NCBI GenBank assembly: GCA_948467695.1
Contig: CAOKFJ010000103.1
Coordinates: 1-6,732, forward strand
Length of the DNA: 6,732 nucleotides
Source of the DNA: an uncultured Allobaculum sp.
Lineage (GTDB): Bacteria; Bacillota_I; Bacilli_A; Erysipelotrichales; Erysipelotrichaceae
Direction: 5' to 3'
Below the pieces are notes generated by a model. The model saw only the letters and a list, made by a program, of their open reading frames with translations. It was not told where the DNA came from and ran no database searches. Shown piece after piece: positions 1-5,551 of this stretch (position 1 is the first letter of the stretch; every line of letters starts with the position of its first letter). The position numbers were made by a program, and so were the translations under genes.

Positions 1-95
1 ATATCGCCGGCGTTCATCGACTGTTTTCGCAGCATCGACAGAATTTCGCGGCGCACCGGATCCGAAACGGCTTTAAGTGTATCGGTAAGGGGCAT
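1..95 (-). CDS. SdpR-like ArsR-family repressor, N-terminal part (cut by window edge)
   Basis: Only the first 31 codons are visible; the gene runs off the left edge. It starts at the ATG at 95-93, with an AAAGGA-type ribosome binding site just upstream on the minus strand. The visible protein begins MPLTDTLKAVSDPVRREIL and continues to an 'NAGDI' segment. The pattern LKA(V/I)SDPxRRxIL followed by a short linker and AGDI is the first part of the winged-helix domain of ArsR-family repressors, and is very close to the start of Bacillus SdpR, an autorepressor. Family members bind palindromic DNA as dimers. An excellent palindrome lies over its promoter at 176-206, so self-repression is a sound inference. 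The recognition helix and any metal- or ligand-sensing residues lie outside the window, so its signal and target genes cannot be stated. Confidence 0.85.
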   Translation of the reverse strand, partial: MPLTDTLKAVSDPVRREILSMLRKQSMNAGD

Positions 96-175
96 GTTTT
101 TTCCTTTCCGCACGAATGTGCAAACAGGAAGAATGCGGAAGAGACGTTCTTCCGGTGTCTTCCTGTGAAGTTCTT

Positions 176-213
176 ACATTTAACATTTAACAAAAATGTT
201 AAATGTATTGCAA
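176..213 (-). promoter_or_regulatory. Promoter and palindromic operator of the ArsR-family gene
   Basis: On the minus strand a -35 box TTGCAA (213-208) is followed, after exactly 17 bp, by a -10 box TTAAAT (190-185). A perfect 13-bp inverted repeat, ACATTTAACATTT (176-188) and AAATGTTAAATGT (194-206) with a 5-base spacer, covers the spacer and the -10 box. The left arm also contains a tandem ATTTAAC ATTTAAC. A repressor on this palindrome would block RNA polymerase. The geometry is read directly from the sequence; that the neighbouring SdpR-like protein binds it is inferred. Confidence 0.65.
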
Positions 214-262
214 GTCTGTCTATACAAAGTGACTGAGATGTTGCCTGCCGGAATGAATAAAC

Positions 263-292
263 AAAAAGACCCGGAATCAATAGATTCCGGGT
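263..292 (-). terminator. Intrinsic terminator after tRNA-Leu
   Basis: A perfect 10-bp stem (ACCCGGAATC at 269-278 with GATTCCGGGT at 283-292) closes a 4-base loop. Read on the minus strand it is followed by C and five T residues (268-263). It starts 12 bases after the encoded CCA end of tRNA-Leu, so it ends that transcript. It would also end any transcript reading through from the gene at 795-502. Confidence 0.9.
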
Positions 293-303
293 TTGTGTTC
301 AAA

Positions 304-386
304 TGGTGCGGATGACAGGACTCGAACCTGCACGCGTAAGCACTAGATCCTAAGTCTAGCGTGTCTGCCAGTTTCACCACATCCGC
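304..386 (-). tRNA. tRNA-Leu, anticodon UAG
   Basis: This is an 83-nt class II tRNA on the minus strand. The acceptor arms GCGGATG and CATCCGC pair perfectly, and discriminator A plus the CCA tail (306-304) are encoded. The anticodon stem CTAGA/TCTAG closes the loop CTTAGGA, with anticodon TAG at 352-350. A long variable arm of the leucine type follows. The T arm GCAGG-TTCGAGT-CCTGT has one G-U pair. The UAG anticodon reads CUA and, depending on wobble modification, other CUN codons. It has its own promoter (397-425) and terminator (263-292). Confidence 0.97.
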
Positions 387-396
387 ATGTTCCATA

Positions 397-425
397 ATTT
401 AAACATGCGAGAGGGATAAAATCAA
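397..425 (-). promoter_or_regulatory. Promoter of tRNA-Leu
   Basis: On the minus strand a -35 box TTGATT (425-420) and a -10 box TTAAAT (402-397) are separated by exactly 17 bp. Transcription would start near 390, only a few bases before the mature tRNA 5' end at 386, which is typical of a tRNA promoter. Confidence 0.65.
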
Positions 426-501
426 CAGACAGTCCCCACTTTGAAAAATCAATCTATATTTGCATGAGAATGCGCGCAGTGATCGAATCGGTCAGTTGTG
501 A

Positions 502-795
502 TCAGTGAAGAACGGCGGGGGAAAGCCATTCGTCAAGCTGTTCCTGAAGATAGGCTTCGAGTTTTTTGACAAATTCAGGAGGGAGATCATCGCCCGGCAG
601 TTCGGTAATGTCTTCATTGACAATCCGATCCATCCCGTCGGGGACATCGGGAAGGTTCGAATACTGTACGACCTGGATTTTCGAGTGCGAGAATGATTTT
701 TCTGTCGGGTCCTGCATGGAAAACAGAAGGTCGAGAATGGGTTTGGCGATGGATTCGATCAGTTCCTGTTCCTGAAGTTCTTCATTGAGATCCAT
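502..795 (-). CDS. Small acidic protein of unknown function, 97 aa
   Basis: I do not recognise this protein. The start is the ATG at 795-793, because AAAGGAG lies about 8 bases upstream. The reading frame is open further upstream, to an ATG near 981, but the gene's likely promoter (-10 at 958-953) falls inside that extension, which excludes it. The product is hydrophilic and rich in Asp and Glu, with no signal peptide or membrane segment, so it is probably cytosolic. It starts MDLNEELQEQELIESIAKP, which looks helical. The middle contains a VQYSNLPDVPDGMDRI segment, and a Pro-rich turn leads into a helical C-terminus (PPEFVKKLEAYLQEQLDEWL). No catalytic motif is visible. No clear terminator lies between it and tRNA-Leu downstream, so the two may share a transcript. 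Real-gene status rests on the promoter, the ribosome binding site and the coherent protein. Confidence 0.75.
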   Translation of the reverse strand: MDLNEELQEQELIESIAKPILDLLFSMQDPTEKSFSHSKIQVVQYSNLPDVPDGMDRIVNEDITELPGDDLPPEFVKKLEAYLQEQLDEWLSPAVLH

Positions 796-952
796 ATGCG
801 ATTCGCTCCTTTCTTTTTTGTGTCTCTGCCTGCATAAGCTGCAGCAAGCATGCCGTAAGTAAAGCTGGAAAATGGCTGGAGTTGTCCTGCTGTATCGTTT
901 CTGAAGACAATGTCCAGTACAGTGCACGAAAATGTGCCGTTTGTTCAAGACA

Positions 953-981
953 ATTATAAAGAGGATAAAAATGGCTCGCAA
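953..981 (-). promoter_or_regulatory. Sigma-A-type promoter of the 97-aa gene
   Basis: On the minus strand a -35 box TTGCGA (981-976) and a perfect -10 box TATAAT (958-953) are 17 bp apart. The start point would be near 946. That leaves a leader of about 150 nt before the ATG at 795, long for so small a gene. The leader (946-796) contains only short hairpins, such as CTGCA/TGCAG near 830-850, and I recognise no riboswitch in it. Confidence 0.75.
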
Positions 982-1268
982 CAGGTCATGAAATCAGTTT
1001 TCTGTTCGTGAAAAGAAAGCGAACCGTTCACTTTTATTGCACAGCGTGTGCCGAAATTTCTGCTTGAATAACGTTGTATAGTTATGCGCGAAGCAATAAA
1101 AGAAATGGATTCTGCGCGCGTTTTGTGAAAGAATACTTGTTCGTATCCTGTATGCGTTTCAGGATGCAGAAAAAGCGAATTCTATCTTGTTTATGGGCAT
1201 ATTGCTCATGCATAAAGCGCATGCACGGTGTGCGCCGAATGGTTTGTCCTATAAACACGAACACAATT
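982..1268. other. Non-coding divergent intergenic region with several inverted repeats
   Basis: No convincing gene lies here. The short open frames on both strands lack ribosome binding sites and have Cys- and Arg-rich, unlikely translations. The stretch holds a perfect 10-bp inverted repeat, CTTTTATTGC (1031-1040) and GCAATAAAAG (1093-1102), which encloses a small hairpin ATAAC/GTTAT (1068-1085). Further on is a hairpin GTATCCTG/CAGGATGC (1143-1150 with 1160-1167, one G-U pair). Near 1209-1235 there are overlapping short repeats (TGCAT/ATGCA, GCGCA/TGCGC). It separates the minus-strand 97-aa gene from the plus-strand 402-aa gene. It could hold operators or a structured RNA; neither is shown. 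Confidence 0.5.
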
Positions 1269-1277
1269 TGTTAGAAT
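1269..1277 (+). promoter_or_regulatory. Candidate extended -10 promoter of the 402-aa gene
   Basis: TGTTAGAAT is an extended -10 element (TGn followed by TAGAAT). No good -35 box is found 16-18 bp upstream. A start near 1284 would leave a short leader just covering the AGGAGG site at 1287-1292. The related TGCTAGAAT occurs before tRNA-Thr at 2628-2636. This is a moderate call because short AT-rich matches are common. Confidence 0.45.
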
Positions 1278-1299
1278 GAAGCAGACAGGAGGTTCTTCG

Positions 1300-2508
1300 A
1301 TGTCAGATCTCAAAGATAATCGCGAAAGCAAAGAAACCGGCGCCAAGCCGTCTTCCGTGAATGAACTGAATGAAATTGATGATTTTACACAGAAACTGCT
1401 CGACAAGCAGACTGAATATTTACTGTTTCCCGATCTCGATGAAGAAGATGTAACCACATCGTCTCTCGAGGGCTCGATGTCGCTTGATCAGCGTAAAAAA
1501 GCCGAGGAAACCATGCTCAATGCGCTTGATCAGATGCGCCGCGAACGCGGACAGATGCCGATCAGCGAAGAAGAAAAACAATACAGCGTCAGAAGCGCTT
1601 CAACCAGATCCGCGTCGAAAAAAGGCGTTTCCAGCCGCATGCACTGGAACAAAGTGGATCGAAAGGAAAAAGACACTTCCGTAGCTCCAGGACGCTATGA
1701 AATCAGCGAAGAGCCCGCAAGCGTTCGTTCTGCCGCGCCAGTCCATGATGATCGTCCTTTCTACAAAAAGACAAATTTCAAGATTGCTCTTGTGCTCATT
1801 CTGATTGCCGGTGTTCTTTTTGGCGCCTATGCATGGAAAGTCACTGTATATGATCCGGCACATATCGCATCCACAACGCAGGAAGATTCCTACAAGCGTC
1901 TGGTGAACTACGCGGATGAATTTTCGATGATGTCCGATGCGCAGAAGCGAAACCTCGTCAACCTTGAAGCGGATTACAACAGCCTGCCTCAGGCGAAGAA
2001 AACGGAGATCAACGAGTATTTCAAAAATCCCAAGCATACAGGAAAAGAATTCATGGAACTGCTTGCGGAGATGAAACAGAATACGCTTGTCACCGACAAC
2101 CCTGCCTTCAATGATCTGCTCAGCTTTGCGCAGGGCTTCAACTCTGCTTCCGAAGATGTGCGCAAGGAGATTCTCACTCGCATCGATGCCTACAACGCGC
2201 TCGATGAAGAAGCGCGCAAGCAGGTCGACGAAGCGATGCAGCAGACCACAGGCAAAACGTTTGTTCAGGTGTATGAGGAGTACAAAAACGCCGAACAGAA
2301 TGATCAGAGCGGCGATCCCAACGCTGATTCGAACACAGCGCCCATTGACGATCCGCAGAATGCGGCACTTCAGGCAGAACTCGATCAGCTGATTGCCGAT
2401 CGTGATGTCTATGCGGGCTTCCTTGCTGAAGAAGGTCTGGAAAGCGACGAAGTTCTGGCACAGTACGATGCCCAGATTGCGGCGATTCAGGCACAGCTTG
2501 GTCAGTAG
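1300..2508 (+). CDS. Single-pass membrane protein of unknown function with a duplicated outer domain, 402 aa
   Basis: I do not recognise this family. The start at 1300 is set by a perfect AGGAGG (1287-1292) 7 bases upstream; the in-frame ATG at 1276 precedes that site and is rejected. Residues 1-155 are hydrophilic, rich in Ser, Glu and Lys, probably disordered and cytoplasmic. Residues 162-179 form the only membrane helix (IALVLILIAGVLFGAYAW). It is preceded by YKKTNFK, which by the positive-inside rule puts the N-terminus in the cytosol and the C-terminus outside. The outer part is mostly helical and contains two similar units, about 203-260 and 275-330. Each has a YN(S/A)L motif and a TGKxF motif at matching positions. 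A Pro/Asp/Asn-rich linker (about 333-352) leads to a C-terminal helix likely to form a coiled coil (about 353-402). No enzyme motif is seen. Envelope sensing or scaffolding is conceivable but only a guess. An intrinsic terminator follows at 2534-2561, so it is probably transcribed alone. Confidence 0.9.
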   Translation: MSDLKDNRESKETGAKPSSVNELNEIDDFTQKLLDKQTEYLLFPDLDEEDVTTSSLEGSMSLDQRKKAEETMLNALDQMRRERGQMPISEEEKQYSVRSASTRSASKKGVSSRMHWNKVDRKEKDTSVAPGRYEISEEPASVRSAAPVHDDRPFYKKTNFKIALVLILIAGVLFGAYAWKVTVYDPAHIASTTQEDSYKRLVNYADEFSMMSDAQKRNLVNLEADYNSLPQAKKTEINEYFKNPKHTGKEFMELLAEMKQNTLVTDNPAFNDLLSFAQGFNSASEDVRKEILTRIDAYNALDEEARKQVDEAMQQTTGKTFVQVYEEYKNAEQNDQSGDPNADSNTAPIDDPQNAALQAELDQLIADRDVYAGFLAEEGLESDEVLAQYDAQIAAIQAQLGQ

Positions 2509-2533
2509 TTTCAACTCTGATGTATTGAAGATC

Positions 2534-2561
2534 AACGTCCGGCGAATGTCCGGGCGTTTTT
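2534..2561 (+). terminator. Intrinsic terminator after the 402-aa gene
   Basis: The stem AACGTCCGG (2534-2542) pairs with CCGGGCGTT (2550-2558) through 9 base pairs, one of them G-U, around a 7-base loop. It runs into five T residues (2557-2561). It sits 26 bases after the stop codon. Confidence 0.88.
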
Positions 2562-2590
2562 ATATGATGGAGATTGCGCTCATTACGCAT

Positions 2591-2608
2591 GAAAAAGCGC
2601 GCTTTTTC
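2591..2608. repeat. Perfect 18-bp palindrome between terminator and tRNA-Thr promoter
   Basis: GAAAAAGCGCGCTTTTTC is its own reverse complement. As RNA it could fold with a 7-bp stem and a GC-rich 4-base loop flanked by A and T runs on both strands, so it may be a weak second, bidirectional terminator. It also touches the -35 region of the tRNA-Thr promoter and could be a protein-binding site. Confidence 0.5.
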
Positions 2609-2636
2609 TTTACCTTCGCTCTGTCTGTGCTAGAAT
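2609..2636 (+). promoter_or_regulatory. Promoter of tRNA-Thr
   Basis: An extended -10 element TGCTAGAAT (2628-2636) has a fair -35 box TTTACC (2609-2614) 16 bp upstream. Transcription would start near 2643, just before the tRNA 5' end at 2645, as expected for a tRNA gene. Confidence 0.6.
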
Positions 2637-2644
2637 AACAGAGC

Positions 2645-2720
2645 GCCGACGTAGCACAGTTGGTAGTGCAACGCACTCGTAACGCGTAGGTCGTAGGTTC
2701 AAGTCCTATCGTCGGCACCA
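2645..2720 (+). tRNA. tRNA-Thr, anticodon CGU
   Basis: This 76-nt tRNA has perfect acceptor arms GCCGACG and CGTCGGC, discriminator A and an encoded CCA (2718-2720). The D stem GCAC/GTGC is perfect. The anticodon loop CTCGTAA carries CGT at 2678-2680, reading the Thr codon ACG. The T arm GTAGG-TTCAAGT-CCTAT has one G-U pair. G1-C72 and C2-G71 agree with threonine identity. The anticodon stem ACGCA/CGCGT has an A-C mismatch at its last pair (A2675 with C2683). It has its own promoter and terminator. Confidence 0.96.
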
Positions 2721-2731
2721 TTTGAAAAGAC

Positions 2732-2774
2732 ACACAGTTCAAAGATGAAATCTCATCGGGGACTGTGTTTTTTT
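2732..2774 (+). terminator. Intrinsic terminator after tRNA-Thr
   Basis: ACACAGTTC (2732-2740) pairs with GGACTGTGT (2760-2768), 9 bp with one G-U pair. Inside it GATGA (2744-2748) pairs with TCATC (2753-2757) around a 4-base loop. Seven T residues follow (2768-2774). It begins 11 bases after the tRNA CCA end. The ATG at 2745 lies inside this hairpin, which argues against it as the start of the peptidase gene downstream. Confidence 0.88.
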
Positions 2775-2840
2775 ATGCGTGATCGCCTGTTTTTCGAGGA
2801 AATTTTGCCCGTCACACTCGTTTTCTGCGTATTACAGAGT

Positions 2841-4019
2841 ATGAGCACAATGAAAAAGATCATCGCTGCCGCATTGGTGTCGGCAGCCGCGCTGATGCCG
2901 GTGCATCTTTGCGCAAATCAATCCCCGAATAAAAATCAGGCAGCAGAACAGTTCACGACACAAAAAAGCAAACCGAAAAGCAGCGCTCCAGCAAAGAAAC
3001 AGACCGGATATGACTCTCCTACTGACGAGCTGGATCGGTTTCGCAGCGCGCTTTTGCAGCGCATCGTTCGCGTGAATGAAGCCCTGCGCAATACGAATTC
3101 GCATATCGATGGCGCAAATCCGGACTCTCGCCAAGTAAGTGAAAACGGTTTTTTTGGCGAAAAAGAGCGCAGCGCACAGGCAAACGGAGCAAAGAAGCGT
3201 GCGGCAAGACTGCGTCTGCAGGCTTTTGAACTGGAGTGGATCCGGGCAGTTCTTATTTCGCTCGATGAATGCGCGAAGAACAGGCAGCAGGACAATGCGC
3301 TCTATGATCAGTCAAAGAAGCCGGAAGCAGACAAGGCTCCTGCAGCTGTTCTCAAACAGATACCCGAACAGATTTCACCGCTCCCCAAAGGAGCGCCCGG
3401 TCGATCGAAGAAATCATCGAACGCGGATTCCGGATTTGGAAGAGGCTGCCCGGCGTACGACTATGACGAGATCGAAGAATTTGAATCGAGCACAAAAACG
3501 CTGCTTATGCCTGTCAAAGGCATTGTCTCCGCCGGGACATGGGCATATCCTTCGGGCGATCTGCATCTAGGTATGGATATCGCTTCGTCCATGTATACCG
3601 ATGTCATGGCTCCCGCTGATGGCGTAATTGTCTATGCGAGCGCGCCGACAGGCGATGGAGGCGGCTATCTTGGCAACTGGATTGGCTGGCCATACGGCGG
3701 GGGAAACACGATCGCGATGATCGGCATCGCGGATGGAAAGCTGTACGGTATCACGTTCTGTCATCTTTCAAGCCGTCTGCAGGTTCGGGCCGGTCAGCAG
3801 GTGCGTCAGGGACAGGTTGTTGCGAAAAGCGGCAATACTGGCAACTCCACCGGACCGCATACGCATGTCGAGCTTTTCCGGCTTAAAGCTGATTTTGAGC
3901 AGGCGGCGGCGTATTTTTCCAGAACTGCCGATTTCTCCTTTGGTACGGGCTGGAATGCGCCGGGAACATGCAGCGAGTATGCGTGCCGCGTGCGGCCGGA
4001 AAAGCATCTGCAAAAGTGA
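2841..4019 (+). CDS. Secreted M23-family (LytM-type) zinc metallopeptidase, 392 aa
   Basis: M23 peptidases are zinc endopeptidases that cut peptide cross-links in peptidoglycan outside the membrane. The protein starts MSTMKK, followed by a hydrophobic stretch (residues 7-21) and a likely signal peptidase I site after HLCA (residue 25). C24 is not in a proper lipobox. Residues 26-90 are Lys/Gln/Ser-rich and low in complexity. Two predicted helical segments follow, around 66-90 and 120-160. The peptidase domain spans about 215-350. The zinc ligands are visible as HLGMD (H242, D246) and the second His of HTH (H340-T-H342), with the catalytic-site His in FCHL (H308). A Gly-rich, aromatic insertion (GGGYLGNWIGWPYGGGN) precedes H308. 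All key residues are present, so it should be active. The start is uncertain: 2841 or 2850 gives a proper signal peptide, but neither has a clear Shine-Dalgarno site. The frame is open back to 2745, inside the tRNA-Thr terminator. I saw no convincing promoter. Confidence 0.92.
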   Translation: MSTMKKIIAAALVSAAALMPVHLCANQSPNKNQAAEQFTTQKSKPKSSAPAKKQTGYDSPTDELDRFRSALLQRIVRVNEALRNTNSHIDGANPDSRQVSENGFFGEKERSAQANGAKKRAARLRLQAFELEWIRAVLISLDECAKNRQQDNALYDQSKKPEADKAPAAVLKQIPEQISPLPKGAPGRSKKSSNADSGFGRGCPAYDYDEIEEFESSTKTLLMPVKGIVSAGTWAYPSGDLHLGMDIASSMYTDVMAPADGVIVYASAPTGDGGGYLGNWIGWPYGGGNTIAMIGIADGKLYGITFCHLSSRLQVRAGQQVRQGQVVAKSGNTGNSTGPHTHVELFRLKADFEQAAAYFSRTADFSFGTGWNAPGTCSEYACRVRPEKHLQK

Positions 4020-4025
4020 TTGTGT

Positions 4026-4086
4026 AATCAGGCTATAGAATATGAATACAGACGGAATGTTTTTTCTGTACATCTGGAGCCTGATT
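4026..4086 (+). other. Long stem-loop between the peptidase and methyltransferase genes
   Basis: AATCAGGCT (4026-4034) and AGCCTGATT (4078-4086) form a perfect 9-bp inverted repeat. It encloses a second hairpin, TACAGA (4047-4052) with TCTGTA (4065-4070), whose loop carries six T residues. Only a broken T tract follows (GTTTCGCTCTT), so it is a poor standard terminator. It may be a weak terminator, a processing or stability element, or a regulatory leader of the downstream gene. Confidence 0.45.
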
Positions 4087-4141
4087 GTTTCGCTCTTGCC
4101 GCAAAAGGCGAGAGGACAATGAAAGGAAGAAGAACACAAGT

Positions 4142-5551
4142 ATGGATGAATTGTACGAAAAGCGGATGCGCGATCTGCTTGGCGACGAGTTCGATGCGTA
4201 TGTCGACAGCATGCAGGTGGAACTGTATCAGGGACTTCGCATTTCACCGCGAAAGCAGTCTGTTGACAGAACAAGAGAACAGCTGCCGTTTTTAGGCAGA
4301 CCTTCGCCCTTTGCGGCGAACACCTGGTATGTCGGCGGAAAACTAGGACTTCATCCCGCGCATGTTCAGGGACTGTTTTATCTGCAGGAGCCATCAGCAT
4401 CGAGCGCAGTGAGCGTTCTTGATGTGCAGCCATCGGATACCGTTCTCGATCTTTGCGCCGCTCCCGGATCGAAAAGCACGCAGATCGCGGATGCGATCGA
4501 AGACGGGTTTCTTCTCAGCAATGAAATTGATCCCAAACGCGCGCAGATTCTTGTATCGAACGTGGAGCGCATGGGTGTCGAAAACTTCATGGTGACAAAC
4601 ATGGACAGTCCGACATTATGCAGACAAGTGGAAGGCATGTTCGACCGCGTACTCGTCGATGCGCCCTGTTCGGGTGAAGGCATGATGAAAAAGCATGAAG
4701 CCGCGCTTGCCGGCTGGTCGTACGACAATGTGCTTCTGTGCGCCGCAAGACAGAAAGACATTCTCAAAGAAGCCTGGAAAGCGCTCAAACCCGGCGGAAC
4801 AATGGTCTACTCGACGTGTACATATGCGCCGGAGGAAAACGAAGCCAATATCGCCTGGCTGCTTGATCAGTTCGAGGATGCGATTCTCGATCCGATCGAC
4901 GTGCCCTGGGGACGCAGCGGATTTGCGATCGGCGGTCTGGATGAAAACCAAGCGCGCGCTGTTCGCCGCATTTTTCCGATGGATGGCGGGGAAGGACACT
5001 TCATCGCCCGTCTGAAAAAGAGCGAGAACGCTTCGTGCGCAAAAGCGCGCGCAGCCTGGAGCGATGGCGTCAAGATTCCCGCTCAGGCGCAGGCCTTCCT
5101 GGAGGAGCAGCTCGACGAAGACGACAGCCAGACGATCGGCTATCGCTTCTACGAAACAAGCGAGCGCAAAGACGGCACGCTAGTTTGCGGAATGAATCAT
5201 CCTTTTCTGGTTTTGAAAAAAGGAAAGGTTCTTCGTCAGGGCGTGCAGGTCGGCACACTGGTGAAAAAGCGTTTTGAACCTGCTTATGCGTTTTATCTCT
5301 CGCGCACAGCAGCGCACTATTCAAAAACGCGCACCGAAACGACGCTTGAGCAGATGAACGCCTACTTCCATGGCGAACAGCTTGGAATCAGCGCGCCCTC
5401 CGGCTATAGAGCGCTGTGCTACAAAGATATTCCGTATGGCTTTGGCAAAAGTTCATCCGGGCGCATCACCAACAAGCTGCCCAAAGGACTTCGCCTGCTG
5501 ATGCATTCAAAAATTCGAGAAATTGAGGTTGATGGTCATGAATCAGAATGA
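4142..5551 (+). CDS. rsmF: RsmF-like 16S rRNA (cytosine-5) methyltransferase, NOL1/NOP2/Sun family, 469 aa
   Basis: It transfers a methyl group from S-adenosylmethionine to C5 of a cytosine in RNA, most likely 16S rRNA. Residues 1-60 resemble the usual start of the family (LLGDEFDAYV), and the conserved HPAHVQGLFYLQEPSA segment begins at H71. The SAM-binding motif VLDLCAAPGSKS is at 101-112. DAPCSGEG (173-180) holds C176, and STCTY (224-228) holds C226. Members use these two cysteines for product release and as the nucleophile. The part after about residue 300 matches the RsmF/YebU C-terminal, PUA-like RNA-binding region, and total length fits the family. The ATG at 4142 matches the family N-terminus, although the best ribosome binding site (AAAGGAA, 4122-4128) is rather far, about 14 bases. 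An upstream TTG at 4085 would add an unlikely Arg/Lys-rich stretch. The exact target base is not known. The last 14 nt overlap the next gene. Confidence 0.93.
   Translation: MDELYEKRMRDLLGDEFDAYVDSMQVELYQGLRISPRKQSVDRTREQLPFLGRPSPFAANTWYVGGKLGLHPAHVQGLFYLQEPSASSAVSVLDVQPSDTVLDLCAAPGSKSTQIADAIEDGFLLSNEIDPKRAQILVSNVERMGVENFMVTNMDSPTLCRQVEGMFDRVLVDAPCSGEGMMKKHEAALAGWSYDNVLLCAARQKDILKEAWKALKPGGTMVYSTCTYAPEENEANIAWLLDQFEDAILDPIDVPWGRSGFAIGGLDENQARAVRRIFPMDGGEGHFIARLKKSENASCAKARAAWSDGVKIPAQAQAFLEEQLDEDDSQTIGYRFYETSERKDGTLVCGMNHPFLVLKKGKVLRQGVQVGTLVKKRFEPAYAFYLSRTAAHYSKTRTETTLEQMNAYFHGEQLGISAPSGYRALCYKDIPYGFGKSSSGRITNKLPKGLRLLMHSKIREIEVDGHESE

Noticed and set aside
14..395. Minus-strand open frames of 88 and 71 codons around the tRNA-Leu and the ArsR promoter
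   Set aside because: One runs through the tRNA and the terminator; the other overlaps the ArsR gene in a different frame. Neither has a ribosome binding site or a plausible protein.
796..981. Upstream extension of the 97-aa gene to an ATG at 981
   Set aside because: The TATAAT promoter lies inside the extension, the added residues look non-coding, and the ATG at 795 has a good ribosome binding site.
1600..2535. A 311-codon open frame on the minus strand, antisense to the 402-aa membrane protein
   Set aside because: The plus-strand gene has a perfect ribosome binding site, a coherent domain layout and a terminator. The antisense frame has none of these.
2745..2840. Upstream extension of the M23 peptidase to the ATG at 2745
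   Set aside because: That ATG is inside the tRNA-Thr terminator hairpin, and the extension would bury the signal peptide.
4085..4141. TTG start at 4085 for the methyltransferase
   Set aside because: It would add an Arg/Lys-rich stretch not seen in the family and lies in the right arm of a stem-loop; the ATG at 4142 matches the family N-terminus.
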